This document shows, one piece after another, positions 39,334-47,861 of a DNA stretch of 64,000 nt. This stretch comes from Sphingopyxis macrogoltabida (GTDB taxonomy: Bacteria > Pseudomonadota > Alphaproteobacteria > Sphingomonadales > Sphingomonadaceae): positions 1,243,001 to 1,307,000 of the forward strand of contig NZ_CP012700.1 of NCBI RefSeq assembly GCF_001307295.1, given 5' to 3'. Below the pieces are notes generated by a model. The model made no database searches and had not been told where the DNA came from. It saw only the letters and a list, made by a program, of their open reading frames with translations. Position numbers and translations under genes: made by a program. Numbering within the stretch: the stretch's first letter is position 1; the number at the start of each line of letters is the position of its first letter.

Positions 39334-40467
39334 ATGACCACCGCACGCCATTACGGGATGGACTGGCTGCGGATCGGCGCGTTTGCGCTGCTGATCCTCT
39401 ATCATATCGGCATGTATTTCGTGCCGTGGGACTGGCATGTGAAGATCGCCGAGCCGATCGACTGGGTCGCGATCCCGATGCTGGCAACCAATGGCTGGCG
39501 GCTGGCCCTGCTGTTCCTCGTCTCGGGCTATGCCAGCGCGGCGCTGTTCGCGAAGCTCGGTGGCAGCGGAACCTTCGCGCGGTCGCGCAGCGCGCGGCTG
39601 CTGGTACCGCTGCTGTTCGGCATGGCCGTCGTCATCCCGCCGCAGCCGTGGATCGACCTTGTCGGGCAGCATGGCTACCGCCAAGGCTTCCTGCACTTCT
39701 GGCTGCACGACTATTTCGGTTTCCGGTTCATCGACGGCATTGCGCTGCCGACCTGGCAGCATCTGTGGTTCGTCGTCTATCTGTGGGTTTATACGATGCT
39801 CGCGGCGTTGCTGCTCGCGGTCGTGCCCGAAGGCGTCCGGGCGCGGATCGCCGACGCGGCGGCGCGGTGGCTGGGCGGCTGGGGGCTGCTCGTATGGCCG
39901 CTTGCGGCGTGGCTGGTCGTCTATGCGCTGTTTCCGGGCCATGACGAGACGCATGCGCTGTTCGACGACGGGCCGTCGCACCTCCATTATCTGGTGGCCT
40001 TTGCCGCCGGCTGGCTGCTCCGCGTCCGGCCGTTGCTGTTCGACGCGGTGGCGCGCTGGTGGAAGGTCGCGGCGGTGCTGGCCGTTGTCGCCTTCGTACC
40101 CGTGGCATGGATCGAATGGACTTGGCCGGGCGACACGATCGCGCCCGACTGGGTGTTTCCGCCCTATCACATCGCGCGGCTGGTGCAGGGCTGGGCGGCG
40201 ATCGTCGCGCTGGTCGGGATCGCCGACCATTATTGGAATCGCGACCACCGCTGGCGCGCGACGCTCGCCGAGGCAGTGTTCCCTTTTTACATCATCCATC
40301 AGACGATCATCGTCGTGGTGGGCTGGTACCTGCTGCGCGGCGAGGTTTCAGCGCTGCCGTCGTTCCTGATCCTTTTTGCCGCGACCGTATCGGGATGCTG
40401 GCTTTTCTACGCGATCGGGCGCAGCATCGGCTGGCTGCGGCCGCTGATCGGATTGCAGCGCGGGTAG
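39334..40467 (+). CDS. Membrane acyltransferase, family 3 (OpgC/MdoC-like)
   Basis: A 377-residue inner-membrane protein with about ten transmembrane segments. It starts MTTARHYGMDWLRIGAFALL, the classic Acyl_transf_3 beginning with the DWLR motif, and has LPTWQHLWFVVYLWVYTML and FPFYIIHQTIIVVVGWYLLR with the conserved HQ. OpgC-like members succinylate or acetylate periplasmic glucans or other sugars. The substrate cannot be told. Strong ribosome-binding site GGAGGGGAGAGG. Probably co-transcribed with the small membrane protein 10 bp downstream. Confidence 0.88.
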   Translation: MTTARHYGMDWLRIGAFALLILYHIGMYFVPWDWHVKIAEPIDWVAIPMLATNGWRLALLFLVSGYASAALFAKLGGSGTFARSRSARLLVPLLFGMAVVIPPQPWIDLVGQHGYRQGFLHFWLHDYFGFRFIDGIALPTWQHLWFVVYLWVYTMLAALLLAVVPEGVRARIADAAARWLGGWGLLVWPLAAWLVVYALFPGHDETHALFDDGPSHLHYLVAFAAGWLLRVRPLLFDAVARWWKVAAVLAVVAFVPVAWIEWTWPGDTIAPDWVFPPYHIARLVQGWAAIVALVGIADHYWNRDHRWRATLAEAVFPFYIIHQTIIVVVGWYLLRGEVSALPSFLILFAATVSGCWLFYAIGRSIGWLRPLIGLQRG

Positions 40468-40477
40468 GGGAGACGAC

Positions 40478-40681
40478 ATGGGAGCATTGAAAGCGGTCAT
40501 GGCGGTTGTCGGCGTCGCGGCGTTGCTGATGGGCGGGCTCTGGATGCTGCAGGGGCTCGATATCATACGCTGGCCGGCGAGCAGCTTCATGCTCGGCGAT
40601 ACGACCTGGACGCGCAACGGCGCGATCCTTGCCGCCGTCGGCGCGGCGCTGGTCTGGTTCTCGCGCAACCGTCGAGCCTGA
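40478..40681 (+). CDS. Small two-helix membrane protein
   Basis: A 67-residue protein with hydrophobic segments at about 4-26 and 45-61, joined by a loop DIIRWPASSFMLGDTTWTRN. It follows the acyltransferase gene by 10 bp and has a GGGGAGACGAC-type ribosome-binding site, so co-expression is likely. Small proteins of this kind are common in sphingomonads; function unknown. Confidence 0.68.
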   Translation: MGALKAVMAVVGVAALLMGGLWMLQGLDIIRWPASSFMLGDTTWTRNGAILAAVGAALVWFSRNRRA

Positions 40682-40684
40682 ACC

Positions 40685-40706
40685 ATCGACTACAAATGTA
40701 GTTGAT
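40685..40706. promoter_or_regulatory. BlaI/MecI/CopY-type operator
   Basis: A 22 bp dyad: ACTACA-aa-TGTAGT with the outer bases ATC/GAT also pairing. It agrees with the TACA-N2-TGTA operator bound by BlaI/MecI/CopY winged-helix repressors. It lies 57 bp before the S41 peptidase start, in position to control it. The cognate regulator is not in the window. Confidence 0.65.
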
Positions 40707-40762
40707 CCGTGTTGTAAGTGTGATACACCTCGTTCCGACAGGGGCCGATGGAGACAAGAATC

Positions 40763-41845
40763 ATGCGCATTTTGCCTGCCTTGCTGATTGCCGCGAGCGT
40801 TGCTGCGGTTGCCGCCTTGCCCACGGCCCCGGTGCTGGCCGCCGACGATGACAGCGCCAACGCCATCGCCGAAAAATATGCCGCGCTGCTCGAGAGTGAT
40901 TATGTCTATCCCGAGACCGGCAAGCGCTATGCCGCGGCGATCCGCGCGGCCATCGCCGCGGGCCGCTATGCGCCGCTCTCCGGCGAGGCATTGGGCGAGG
41001 CGATCGATGCCGATGTCAATGCCGTGTCTCCCGACGGGCATCTGAGGGTCCGCGTGCCGGAGGGCGCCGCCGCGCCGGGCGGCACTGCGCCGACGCGCTA
41101 CCCGCCGCGGGTGCCGATCGAACAGCCGGGGTGGATCGCGCCGGGGATCGCCTATATCCGCTTCAACATCTTCCCCGACGATCCGGCGGTGACCGCGGCG
41201 GCGGCGAAATTCATCGCCGATCATGCCGACGCGAGGGCGATCATTTTCGACCTGCGCACCAACGGCGGCGGCGGCATGGACCAGATGGACGTGATGTTCC
41301 CCTGGCTGTTTTCGGCGCCGACCCGGCTGGTGACGATGGCGACGCGCGCCTCGGTCGATGCCGAGGGCGGTTCGCCGATCGAAGGCATCCCCTCAATGCG
41401 CAAGGTCGACGGCGATCCGGGGATGGTGACGCGCGAACATTGGGCGACCCCGAACGGCGACGCGCGGCTGCGCGATGCAAAAGTCTATGTGCTGACATCG
41501 GGCGGCACCGCGTCGGCGGCCGAGCATTTCTCGCTGGCAATGAAGCACACGGGGCGCGGGACGCTGGTCGGCGCGCCGACCGCGGGCGCCAATCATTTCG
41601 GCCGCGGCGAGGAACTGGGCAGCGGTTATGAGGCGTTCATCCCGGTCGGGCGCACCTATGATCCGGTGACGGGCAAGGATTGGGAAGGCGACGGAGTGCA
41701 ACCCGATATCGCGGTTCCGCCCGCCGAGGCGCTGGTGCGCGTACTCACCGACCTGGGCGTCGAGGCGGGCGAAGCGAAGAAACTGTCCGACACGCATATG
41801 CCGAGCCGGCCGATGGAGCGGCGCAAGCCCGCTCCGGCGCGCTGA
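40763..41845 (+). CDS. Exported S41-family peptidase
   Basis: A 360-residue periplasmic or secreted serine peptidase of the S41 (tail-specific/IRBP) family. Signal peptide 1-27 ends VLAAD. A short helical N-terminal domain is followed by the protease core with IIFDLRTNGGGGMDQMDVMF and VLTSGGTASAAEHFSLAMKH, where the Ser of TASAAE is the nucleophile and Lys in AMKH is nearby, then GAPTAGANHF. No PDZ domain is evident. ATG 40763 is chosen over 40748 because GGAGACAAG lies just before it. A BlaI-type operator lies upstream, so induction by a BlaI-like repressor is plausible. Confidence 0.88.
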   Translation: MRILPALLIAASVAAVAALPTAPVLAADDDSANAIAEKYAALLESDYVYPETGKRYAAAIRAAIAAGRYAPLSGEALGEAIDADVNAVSPDGHLRVRVPEGAAAPGGTAPTRYPPRVPIEQPGWIAPGIAYIRFNIFPDDPAVTAAAAKFIADHADARAIIFDLRTNGGGGMDQMDVMFPWLFSAPTRLVTMATRASVDAEGGSPIEGIPSMRKVDGDPGMVTREHWATPNGDARLRDAKVYVLTSGGTASAAEHFSLAMKHTGRGTLVGAPTAGANHFGRGEELGSGYEAFIPVGRTYDPVTGKDWEGDGVQPDIAVPPAEALVRVLTDLGVEAGEAKKLSDTHMPSRPMERRKPAPAR

Positions 41846-41855
41846 CCTACTCGAT

Positions 41856-41933
41856 CGTCATCCCGGCGAAGGCCGGGATCTCGCCTTCGCCATAAAACGC
41901 ACCGGCGAGGTCCCGGCCTTCGCCGGGATGACG
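41856..41933. repeat. Paired REP-like palindrome (CCGGCGAAGGCCGGGATC family)
   Basis: Arms CGTCATCCCGGCGAAGGCCG and CGGCCTTCGCCGGGATGACG inverted, 78 bp. The same family is at 54084-54160. It lies between convergent genes. Confidence 0.85.
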
Positions 41934-41945
41934 GGAGTGGTAGCT

Positions 41946-42362
41946 TCAGCTTGCATGCAGATAGGGCAGATTGTCGCGAAAGGCGGCCTCGATATTATTG
42001 CCGTCGGGGTCGAGCAGGAAGGCGCCATAATAGCCCTCGGCGCCTTCGCGCGGACCCGGCGCGCCATGATCAGTCCCGCCCGCCGCGATGCCTGCCGCGT
42101 GAAACGCGTCGACAGCGTCTTTCGACGGCGCGACGAAAGCGACGTGCATCTGGTTGACGCCGGTGCGCGAGCCGTCGGCCCAATAGCTCGGGCGAAGCGT
42201 GCCGACCCACAGATAGGGGATCGGCTCCGCCTTGCTTTTGCCGAAGATAAAGGCCTGCTCGCCATTGTCGGCGGTGACGAGACCGAGCGGCTTGCCGATC
42301 GCATCGTAAAAGGCGCGGGCGCGGGCGAGGTCGCTGACGACGATTCCGGTATGGTCGAACAT
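41946..42362 (-). CDS. VOC-family (glyoxalase-like) protein
   Basis: A 138-residue vicinal-oxygen-chelate fold protein starting MFDHTGIVVSDLARARAFYD, with the paired beta-alpha-beta-beta-beta modules. Likely metal ligands are His4, a mid-chain His in GVNQMHVAFVAP and Glu in NNIEAAF near the C terminus. Such proteins include glyoxalases, dioxygenases and antibiotic-binding proteins; the C-terminal AFLLDPDGNNIEA is standard. Specific activity unknown. Start 42362 puts the first beta strand at the N terminus. Confidence 0.88.
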   Translation of the reverse strand: MFDHTGIVVSDLARARAFYDAIGKPLGLVTADNGEQAFIFGKSKAEPIPYLWVGTLRPSYWADGSRTGVNQMHVAFVAPSKDAVDAFHAAGIAAGGTDHGAPGPREGAEGYYGAFLLDPDGNNIEAAFRDNLPYLHAS

Positions 42363-42503
42363 GCCGAGAAAACGCGGCGCCCGTGGCCATCGTTCCGCCA
42401 TTCGTCGGTTGGTCGGCACCTGAACTGTATTGGTCGAATAACACGCCTCTGATGGCGGCGGTCCGGCTATTCCCGGTCCGGCATATATTCAGGGAGGTTG
42501 GCC

Positions 42504-43247
42504 ATGCTGAAACCATCGCACAAGATTCGCCTGCTCACCGTTTGCGGCCTTGCCTTGGCGGGCGCGATCGCCTTGCCGTCCATGCCCTCCGCCGCCCAGA
42601 TGATGGGAACCGCAAAGCCATCGCGACCCGCCGCCGATATTGCCGAGGACGCGGCACGCAAGCCCGGGATGATGCTGCGCTTTGCGAACGTCAAGGCAGG
42701 GCAGCGTGTCGTCGAAATCCTGCCCGGCGGCGGTTATTTCACGCGCGTCCTGTCGGCGGCGGTCGGTCCGCGCGGCACGGTCGTCGCGGTGATCCCGCGC
42801 GAATCCGATCCGCTGCGCAAGCTGGTGCGCGAGCCGGGCCGCGGCAATGTGAAGCTCCAGATCGGGGCGCTCGCCGACCTCGCCCGCGCGGGCCCCGCCG
42901 ACGTCGTGTGGACATCGCGCAATTATCACGACCTGAAAGGCGGCGATGCGTCTTCGGACCTCGCCGAGCAGGTCAACCGCGCGGCGTTCGCGGCGCTGAA
43001 GCCCGGCGGCACCTATATCGTCACCGACCACAGCGCCGCAGCGGGATCGGGCGCGCGCGACGCCGGCAGCCTGCACCGCATCGATGCCGAGGCGGTGAAG
43101 ACCGAGGTGCAGGCGGCGGGATTCGTCCTCGACGGCGAAAGCAACCTGCTGGCGAACGTAAGCGACGACCGGACGAAGCCGGTGTTCGATCCCGCGGTGC
43201 AGGGCAAGACCGACCAGTTCGTGCTGCGGTTCCGCAAGCCGAAGTGA
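42504..43247 (+). CDS. Exported class I methyltransferase-like protein
   Basis: A 247-residue protein with a signal peptide (1-32, ALPSMPSAAQ) followed by a SAM-dependent methyltransferase fold: QRVVEILPGGGYFTRVLSAA (motif I), GTVVAVIPRESD, and ADVVWTSRNYHDL. The late motif LKPGGTYIVTDHSAAAGSGA is also typical. Export of a SAM enzyme is unexpected because SAM is cytoplasmic, but this exported family is widespread in alphaproteobacteria. ATG 42504 follows GGGAGG; an in-frame TTG at 42498 is also possible. Function unknown. Confidence 0.85.
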   Translation: MLKPSHKIRLLTVCGLALAGAIALPSMPSAAQMMGTAKPSRPAADIAEDAARKPGMMLRFANVKAGQRVVEILPGGGYFTRVLSAAVGPRGTVVAVIPRESDPLRKLVREPGRGNVKLQIGALADLARAGPADVVWTSRNYHDLKGGDASSDLAEQVNRAAFAALKPGGTYIVTDHSAAAGSGARDAGSLHRIDAEAVKTEVQAAGFVLDGESNLLANVSDDRTKPVFDPAVQGKTDQFVLRFRKPK

Positions 43248-43252
43248 AGGCG

Positions 43253-43741
43253 TCAGGCGTGCGCGCTGGCGGCAAGTCCCGTCAGCGCCGCGCCATCGAC
43301 GCGCATCACCGTCCATTCGTCCATCAGCTTTGCCCCGAGGCTCTGGTAAAAGCCGATCGACGGGGTGTTCCAGTCGAGCACCCACCATTCGAGCCGCGCG
43401 CAATCGCGTTCGACGCAGAGCTTGGCGAGATGCGCGAGCAGCGCCTTGCCGAGCCCCGAGCCGCGCGCTCCGGGGCGGACGAACAGATCTTCGAGATAGA
43501 TGCCGGGCCGCCCCTCGAAGGTCGAGAAATTGTGGAAGAACAGCGCGAAGCCCTGCGCCGTGCCCTCGATCTCGCCGATCAGGACTTCGGCATAGGGGCG
43601 CGGGCCGAACAGCTTTTCGCCCAGCTTTGCCTCATCGAAGCGCACCTCGTGGGCGAGCTTTTCATAGTCGGCAAGGTCGCGGATGAACTGCGCGATCAGC
43701 GGCAGGTCGGCGGGGGTGGCGGGGCGGATCGAAAGCGTCAT
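43253..43741 (-). CDS. GNAT-family N-acetyltransferase
   Basis: A 162-residue acetyl-CoA-dependent N-acetyltransferase. The acetyl-CoA site is VRPGARGSGLGKALLAHLAK (RxxGxG/A motif), preceded by IYLEDLFV and followed by ARLEWWVLDWNTPSIGFYQS. This pattern is that of the spermidine/diamine-type (SAT-like) GNAT group. The substrate is not established. It is convergent with the exported methyltransferase gene (5 bp gap). Confidence 0.9.
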   Translation of the reverse strand: MTLSIRPATPADLPLIAQFIRDLADYEKLAHEVRFDEAKLGEKLFGPRPYAEVLIGEIEGTAQGFALFFHNFSTFEGRPGIYLEDLFVRPGARGSGLGKALLAHLAKLCVERDCARLEWWVLDWNTPSIGFYQSLGAKLMDEWTVMRVDGAALTGLAASAHA

Positions 43742-43772
43742 CGCGCCCGTCTGTCGAACGCCGCCGCCGCTG

Positions 43773-44189
43773 TCAAATGCGCTTTCGCACGCGCAGCAGG
43801 ACGAGCGCCGCGATGACGAGCGCCGGCTGGCCGATCACCGCCGGCGCATCGGCCCAGAAGGTCGCGGGACCGCAGATACCGGCGGCGACCTCATAGATAT
43901 GCAGCAGGCCATGGAAGCTCAGCCACAGCCCGCCGACCACCGCTGCGCGCCAGCGCCGAACGGGGTCGAATGCCGCGTAAAAGAGGATCAGCCCCGACCC
44001 GAGATAGGCGAGGCCGATGTCGCGGATGAAATGGGCGTTCGGCGGGCCGGTGGTGACGACGGTGGGGACGAAGACATACCAGTCGAGCGGCTTGACCAGC
44101 ATGAAGGCGCCGTTGGCGACGGTGGTGACCGCCGCGATCAACAGCAGCAACTGGGCGATGCGGTCGAAGCTATCGAACTTGTCGGGCAT
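43773..44189 (-). CDS. Four-helix membrane protein of unknown function
   Basis: A 138-residue protein with four hydrophobic segments (about 10-33, 55-75, 84-104 and 110-132). No catalytic motif is seen; a conserved-looking HFIRDIGLAYLGSGLILFYA stretch and an AAVVGGLWLSFHGLLHIYEV segment resemble uncharacterised DUF-type membrane proteins of proteobacteria. It is 31 bp upstream of the GNAT gene on the same strand and may be co-transcribed with it. Confidence 0.7.
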   Translation of the reverse strand: MPDKFDSFDRIAQLLLLIAAVTTVANGAFMLVKPLDWYVFVPTVVTTGPPNAHFIRDIGLAYLGSGLILFYAAFDPVRRWRAAVVGGLWLSFHGLLHIYEVAAGICGPATFWADAPAVIGQPALVIAALVLLRVRKRI

Positions 44190-44263
44190 GGCGGTGCTCC
44201 TCGCGATGGCGCGAGGCTAGCGCTTGCTGACAGCGATGTAAAAGGCGATTGTGCACCAATTCT

Positions 44264-44336
44264 CGTCATCCCGGACTTGATCCGGGATCCATGACGACCG
44301 GCGCTGTCTGGACCCCGGATCAAGTCCGGGGTGACG
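44264..44336. repeat. Paired REP-like palindrome (GGATCAAGTCCGGGGTGACG family)
   Basis: A 73 bp pair with arms CGTCATCCCGGACTTGATCC and GGATCAAGTCCGGGGTGACG, directly downstream of ispG (44352) on its strand and upstream of the small membrane protein gene. Confidence 0.85.
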
Positions 44337-44351
44337 GAGGGCTGGCCCGCT

Positions 44352-45503
44352 CTACGCCGCCTTGCCGTGCAGCGTGTCCATGCTCACCGCGCTGCCGGCG
44401 TCGATTTCAGCCGCCTTGGCTTCGACGAGCCGGACGATATGCGCGATCATGTCGGCGTCTTCGACATGATGATCGGTGACGCCCGAGAGATAGACCATAT
44501 GCTTGCCGTTGCCGCCGCCGGTGATGCCGATGTCGGTTTCGCGCGCCTCGCCGGGGCCGTTTACGACGCAGCCGAGGACAGAGAGCGACATCGGGGTCTT
44601 GATATGGCCGAGCGCATCTTCGAGCGCCTGGACGGTGCGGATGACGTCGAAGCCCTGCCGCGCGCAGCTCGGGCACGATACGACGCGAACGCCGCGGGTG
44701 CGCAGCCCGAGCGCTTTCAGGATTTCATAGCCGACGCGCACTTCCTCTTCGGGTTCGGCCGACAGGCTGACACGGATCGTGTCGCCGACGCCGCCCCACA
44801 GCAGATTGCCGATGCCAAGCGCCGATTTGACAGTGCCGCCGATCAGCCCGCCCGCCTCGGTAATGCCGAGGTGGAGCGGGCAGTCGACCGCGTCGGCGAG
44901 CTGCATATAGGCTGCGACCGCAAGGAAGACGTCGCTCGCCTTCACCGCGACCTTATATTCGTGGAAGTCGTGATCCTGCAGCAGCTTGATATGGTCGAGC
45001 GCGCTTTCGACGAGCGCCTCGGGGCAAGGCTCACCATATTTTTCGAGCAGGTCCTTTTCGAGACTGCCGGCATTGACGCCGATGCGGATCGCGCAGCCGT
45101 TGGCCTTGGCGGCGCGGACGACCTCGCCGACACGTTCGCTGCTGCCGATGTTGCCGGGGTTGATCCGCAGGCACGCGGCACCGGCGTCGGCGGCTTCGAG
45201 CGCGCGTTTATAATGGAAATGGATGTCGGCGATGATCGGGATGCGCGCCGCGCGGACGATCTTGCCGAGCGCCGCGGTGCTGTCGGTGTCGGGGCAGGAG
45301 ACGCGGATGAGGTCGGCGCCCGCCTCTTCGCAGCGGCGGATCTGGTCGATCGTTGCCACCGCATCCGACGTCAGCGTGTTGGTCATCGTCTGCACCGTGA
45401 TCGGCGCGCCGCCGCCGACCGGGACGCTGCCGACCATGATCTGGCGGCTGGTCCGCCGCGCGATGTCGCGCCAAGGGCGCAGGCCGGGATTGTGATCGCT
45501 CAT
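44352..45503 (-). CDS. ispG: (E)-4-hydroxy-3-methylbut-2-enyl-diphosphate synthase IspG
   Basis: Penultimate MEP-pathway enzyme, converting MEcPP to HMBPP in isoprenoid synthesis. The 383-residue bacterial form has the TIM barrel ([40 protein letters not shown]) and the C-terminal [4Fe-4S] domain with [10 protein letters not shown] and a later [20 protein letters not shown], which supply the three cluster cysteines and the catalytic Glu. Start 45503 ([20 protein letters not shown]) is preferred over the 58-residue longer frame, which is low complexity. Confidence 0.96.
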   Translation of the reverse strand: MSDHNPGLRPWRDIARRTSRQIMVGSVPVGGGAPITVQTMTNTLTSDAVATIDQIRRCEEAGADLIRVSCPDTDSTAALGKIVRAARIPIIADIHFHYKRALEAADAGAACLRINPGNIGSSERVGEVVRAAKANGCAIRIGVNAGSLEKDLLEKYGEPCPEALVESALDHIKLLQDHDFHEYKVAVKASDVFLAVAAYMQLADAVDCPLHLGITEAGGLIGGTVKSALGIGNLLWGGVGDTIRVSLSAEPEEEVRVGYEILKALGLRTRGVRVVSCPSCARQGFDVIRTVQALEDALGHIKTPMSLSVLGCVVNGPGEARETDIGITGGGNGKHMVYLSGVTDHHVEDADMIAHIVRLVEAKAAEIDAGSAVSMDTLHGKAA

Positions 45504-45775
45504 GATGCTGCTCGACGATGCTCGTGAAGGGGGAGATATGCGCCGCTCTTTAGCCCCGCGGGCGGCGCTTGGCAAAGCGAAGCGTGCAGACCGGCAATGT
45601 GGCGGCAATGTCACACCCGATGGCCGGAATGGACCGCAGGTGCAGTTTCCGATTGTGCATTGCGTCAAAATCGGCACTTTTTAGCGCGTTCGTCGCTGCA
45701 GGCCCGCATCAGACAGGTGAGAGCGCGTTCGGCAGGGTGGGGACGATCCGGAAAAACAATGTGAGGGGATCATCC

Positions 45776-46534
45776 ATGAAGTTTCTCAGCAAGGCGTGCC
45801 TCGGCGTGCTGCTCGCGGCGTCCGCAATGTCGACGCCGGCCATGGCGGAGGAAGAGGAGGGCGGCGTTTCCGCCGGTCCGATCACCGTTTCGGGCGGGAT
45901 CGAGGTCGTCTCCGACTACCGGTTTCGCGGCATATCGCTGACCGGCGGCGATGTCGCGGTCCAGCCGACGCTCACCGTCAGCCACGACAGCGGCCTTTAT
46001 CTCGGCGCCTGGGGCTCGAACCTCGAAGACACGCCGACCTATGGCAAGACCGAGATCGACATCTATGGCGGCTATGCGACCGAAATCGCGCCGGGGACCG
46101 AATTCGACATCGGGCTGACCTATTACGGCTATCCCGGCGGCGAGAAGGCGGCGGGCCCGGCCGATTATTTCGAGATCATCGGCAAGGTGTCGCACACGCT
46201 AGGGCCGGTCGAGGCGACGGGCACCGTCGGCTATGCCTGGGATCAGCAGTCACTGGGCGGTGAAGACAGCATCTATCTCAGCGCCGGGCTTTCGGCGGGC
46301 ATTCCGACGACGCCGGTGACGCTGTCGGCGCAGGCGGGCTACACCGACGGCGGGCTCGGCGCGCTGGCGCCGGCGGGCCATTATTGGGACTGGTCGATCG
46401 GCGCCTCGGCAAGCTTCGGGCCGATCACCGCCGGGGTCAAATATGTCGACACCGACATTCCGACCACCGGGGTGAAGGCGGTCGACAAATATTTCGATTC
46501 GGGCGTCGTCTTCTCGCTCGGCTTTTCGTTCTGA
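45776..46534 (+). CDS. TorF-family putative porin
   Basis: A 252-residue outer-membrane beta-barrel protein. Signal peptide 1-24 ends PAMAEE. The mature N terminus (ITVSGGIEVVSDYRFRGISL followed by TGGDVAVQPTLTVSHDSGLY) is the signature of the TorF/TIGR02001 group, and the last residue is Phe in SLGFSF, the usual barrel assembly signal. These porins are thought to pass small solutes; specificity unknown. A strong terminator follows at 46546. Confidence 0.9.
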   Translation: MKFLSKACLGVLLAASAMSTPAMAEEEEGGVSAGPITVSGGIEVVSDYRFRGISLTGGDVAVQPTLTVSHDSGLYLGAWGSNLEDTPTYGKTEIDIYGGYATEIAPGTEFDIGLTYYGYPGGEKAAGPADYFEIIGKVSHTLGPVEATGTVGYAWDQQSLGGEDSIYLSAGLSAGIPTTPVTLSAQAGYTDGGLGALAPAGHYWDWSIGASASFGPITAGVKYVDTDIPTTGVKAVDKYFDSGVVFSLGFSF

Positions 46535-46545
46535 TCATGCGGAGG

Positions 46546-46574
46546 CCCGCTGCCCGAGCGGCAGCGGGTTTTTT
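46546..46574 (+). terminator. Rho-independent terminator of the TorF porin
   Basis: Stem CCCGCTGCC / GGCAGCGGG (46546-46554 with 46560-46568), loop of five bases, then six T residues (46569-46574). The run of T touches the stop codon of the convergent gene, so it probably serves only the porin. Confidence 0.9.
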
Positions 46575-47743
46575 CAGCCCAGCGGCTTGTCGTAAATCTG
46601 ATAGACGCGGTTTACCGTCGCGTTGATCGCTTCGGCGACCGCATTCATGCCCTGATTGTCGTCGAGCACCCAGCCGATGTCGCCTTCTGCGGCGCCATAT
46701 TCGGCGACGCCGTCGCGGCGGATATATTCGATCATCATGAAGGCGAGGGTGCTCGCCATGCGGCTGTTCTGCAATTTCTTGACGACGCCCATCAGCGGCA
46801 CGCGCAGCCGCCGGCTTTTGGGTTTGCGCAGCCACCAGAGCAGGCGCGCCCAGTTGAAGGGCCATAGCGACCCGTCCATGTCGATCAGCTTTTCGTTGAT
46901 ATTCGGCAGCACGATCATGAACGCGACCGCTTCGCCATCGACTTCCGCGACGCGGATCAGATCCTCGAAGACGATGTCTTTCAGCTTCTTGCCGATATAG
47001 GCGATCTCGCTGTCGGTGAGCGGGACAAAGCCCCAATTGTCCGACCAGGCATCGTTGAGGATGCCCATGATCAGGCGCGCTTCCTCGTTGAACCGGCGCT
47101 TGTCGACGCGGCGGATGCGGATGCGTTCGTTCTTTTCGCCCGCCGCGACAATGCGGTTCACCAGCGGCGGAAAGCCATCCAATATCTCGACCGAGAAGTT
47201 CTGGAGCTTCTTGACCGGCCGATAGCCCTCGGCCTCGATCCAGTCGCGGTAGAGCGGACTGTTGTGGCCGAGCATGATCGTCGGCGGCCGTTCGAACCCC
47301 TCGACCAGCAGGCCGGGTTCGTCCCAGATCGAAATCGACAGCGGCCCGAGCGCGCGGTGCATCCCCTGCCTGCGCAGCCAGTCCTCGGCGGCGACGAGCA
47401 GCGCATGGGTCACCTCGGCGTCCTCGGCCTCGAGCAAGCCCCAGTTGCCGGTGCCGGGGCCCATGCCTTGCTCGACAGGCTGCGCGAGCGCGAGATCGTC
47501 GATATGCGCCGAAATCCGGCCCACCGTCCGCCCGTCGAGCCGGGCGAGGAAAAACTGCGCTTTGCCATGTTCGAACCACGGATTCTCGCCGGGGGTAAGC
47601 AGGCCGTAGACTTCGCCCTTCAGCGGCGGCACCCACGCCGGATCGCCGCGATTGAGCCGGAAAGCCAGTTCGACGAACTCGCGCAGATCGGCCTTGGACT
47701 TGACGGGATGGATAGTGACGGGGCCTTGCGAATGTCCGCTCAT
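46574..47743 (-). CDS. GNAT-like N-acetyltransferase domain protein of unknown function
   Basis: A 389-residue cytoplasmic protein starting MSGHSQGPVTIHPVKSKADL. It contains GNAT-like pieces: NPWFEHGKAQFFLARLDGRT then VGRISAHIDD, and a duplicated domain later (EVDGEAVAFMIVLPNINEKL). It matches a conserved large hypothetical family in alphaproteobacteria with the hallmark DPAWVPPLKGEV near the N terminus. The reaction is unknown; an aminoacyl- or acyl-transfer role is possible. Confidence 0.78.
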   Translation of the reverse strand: MSGHSQGPVTIHPVKSKADLREFVELAFRLNRGDPAWVPPLKGEVYGLLTPGENPWFEHGKAQFFLARLDGRTVGRISAHIDDLALAQPVEQGMGPGTGNWGLLEAEDAEVTHALLVAAEDWLRRQGMHRALGPLSISIWDEPGLLVEGFERPPTIMLGHNSPLYRDWIEAEGYRPVKKLQNFSVEILDGFPPLVNRIVAAGEKNERIRIRRVDKRRFNEEARLIMGILNDAWSDNWGFVPLTDSEIAYIGKKLKDIVFEDLIRVAEVDGEAVAFMIVLPNINEKLIDMDGSLWPFNWARLLWWLRKPKSRRLRVPLMGVVKKLQNSRMASTLAFMMIEYIRRDGVAEYGAAEGDIGWVLDDNQGMNAVAEAINATVNRVYQIYDKPLG

Positions 47744-47861
47744 ACTGGTTTCCTGAAGAAGGCTTCCTATCTTTGCTGGCGACGCATTAGGGCATTGATG
47801 AGGCACTGGCGACCCGCATTCGGCCATTTTGCTGCCACGAAATCATGATGAAGAGCAGCCT

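Noticed and set aside
40707..40730. -35/-10 promoter for the S41 peptidase (TTGATC ... GATACA)
   Set aside because: Spacing is only 14 bp, so the pair is not convincing.
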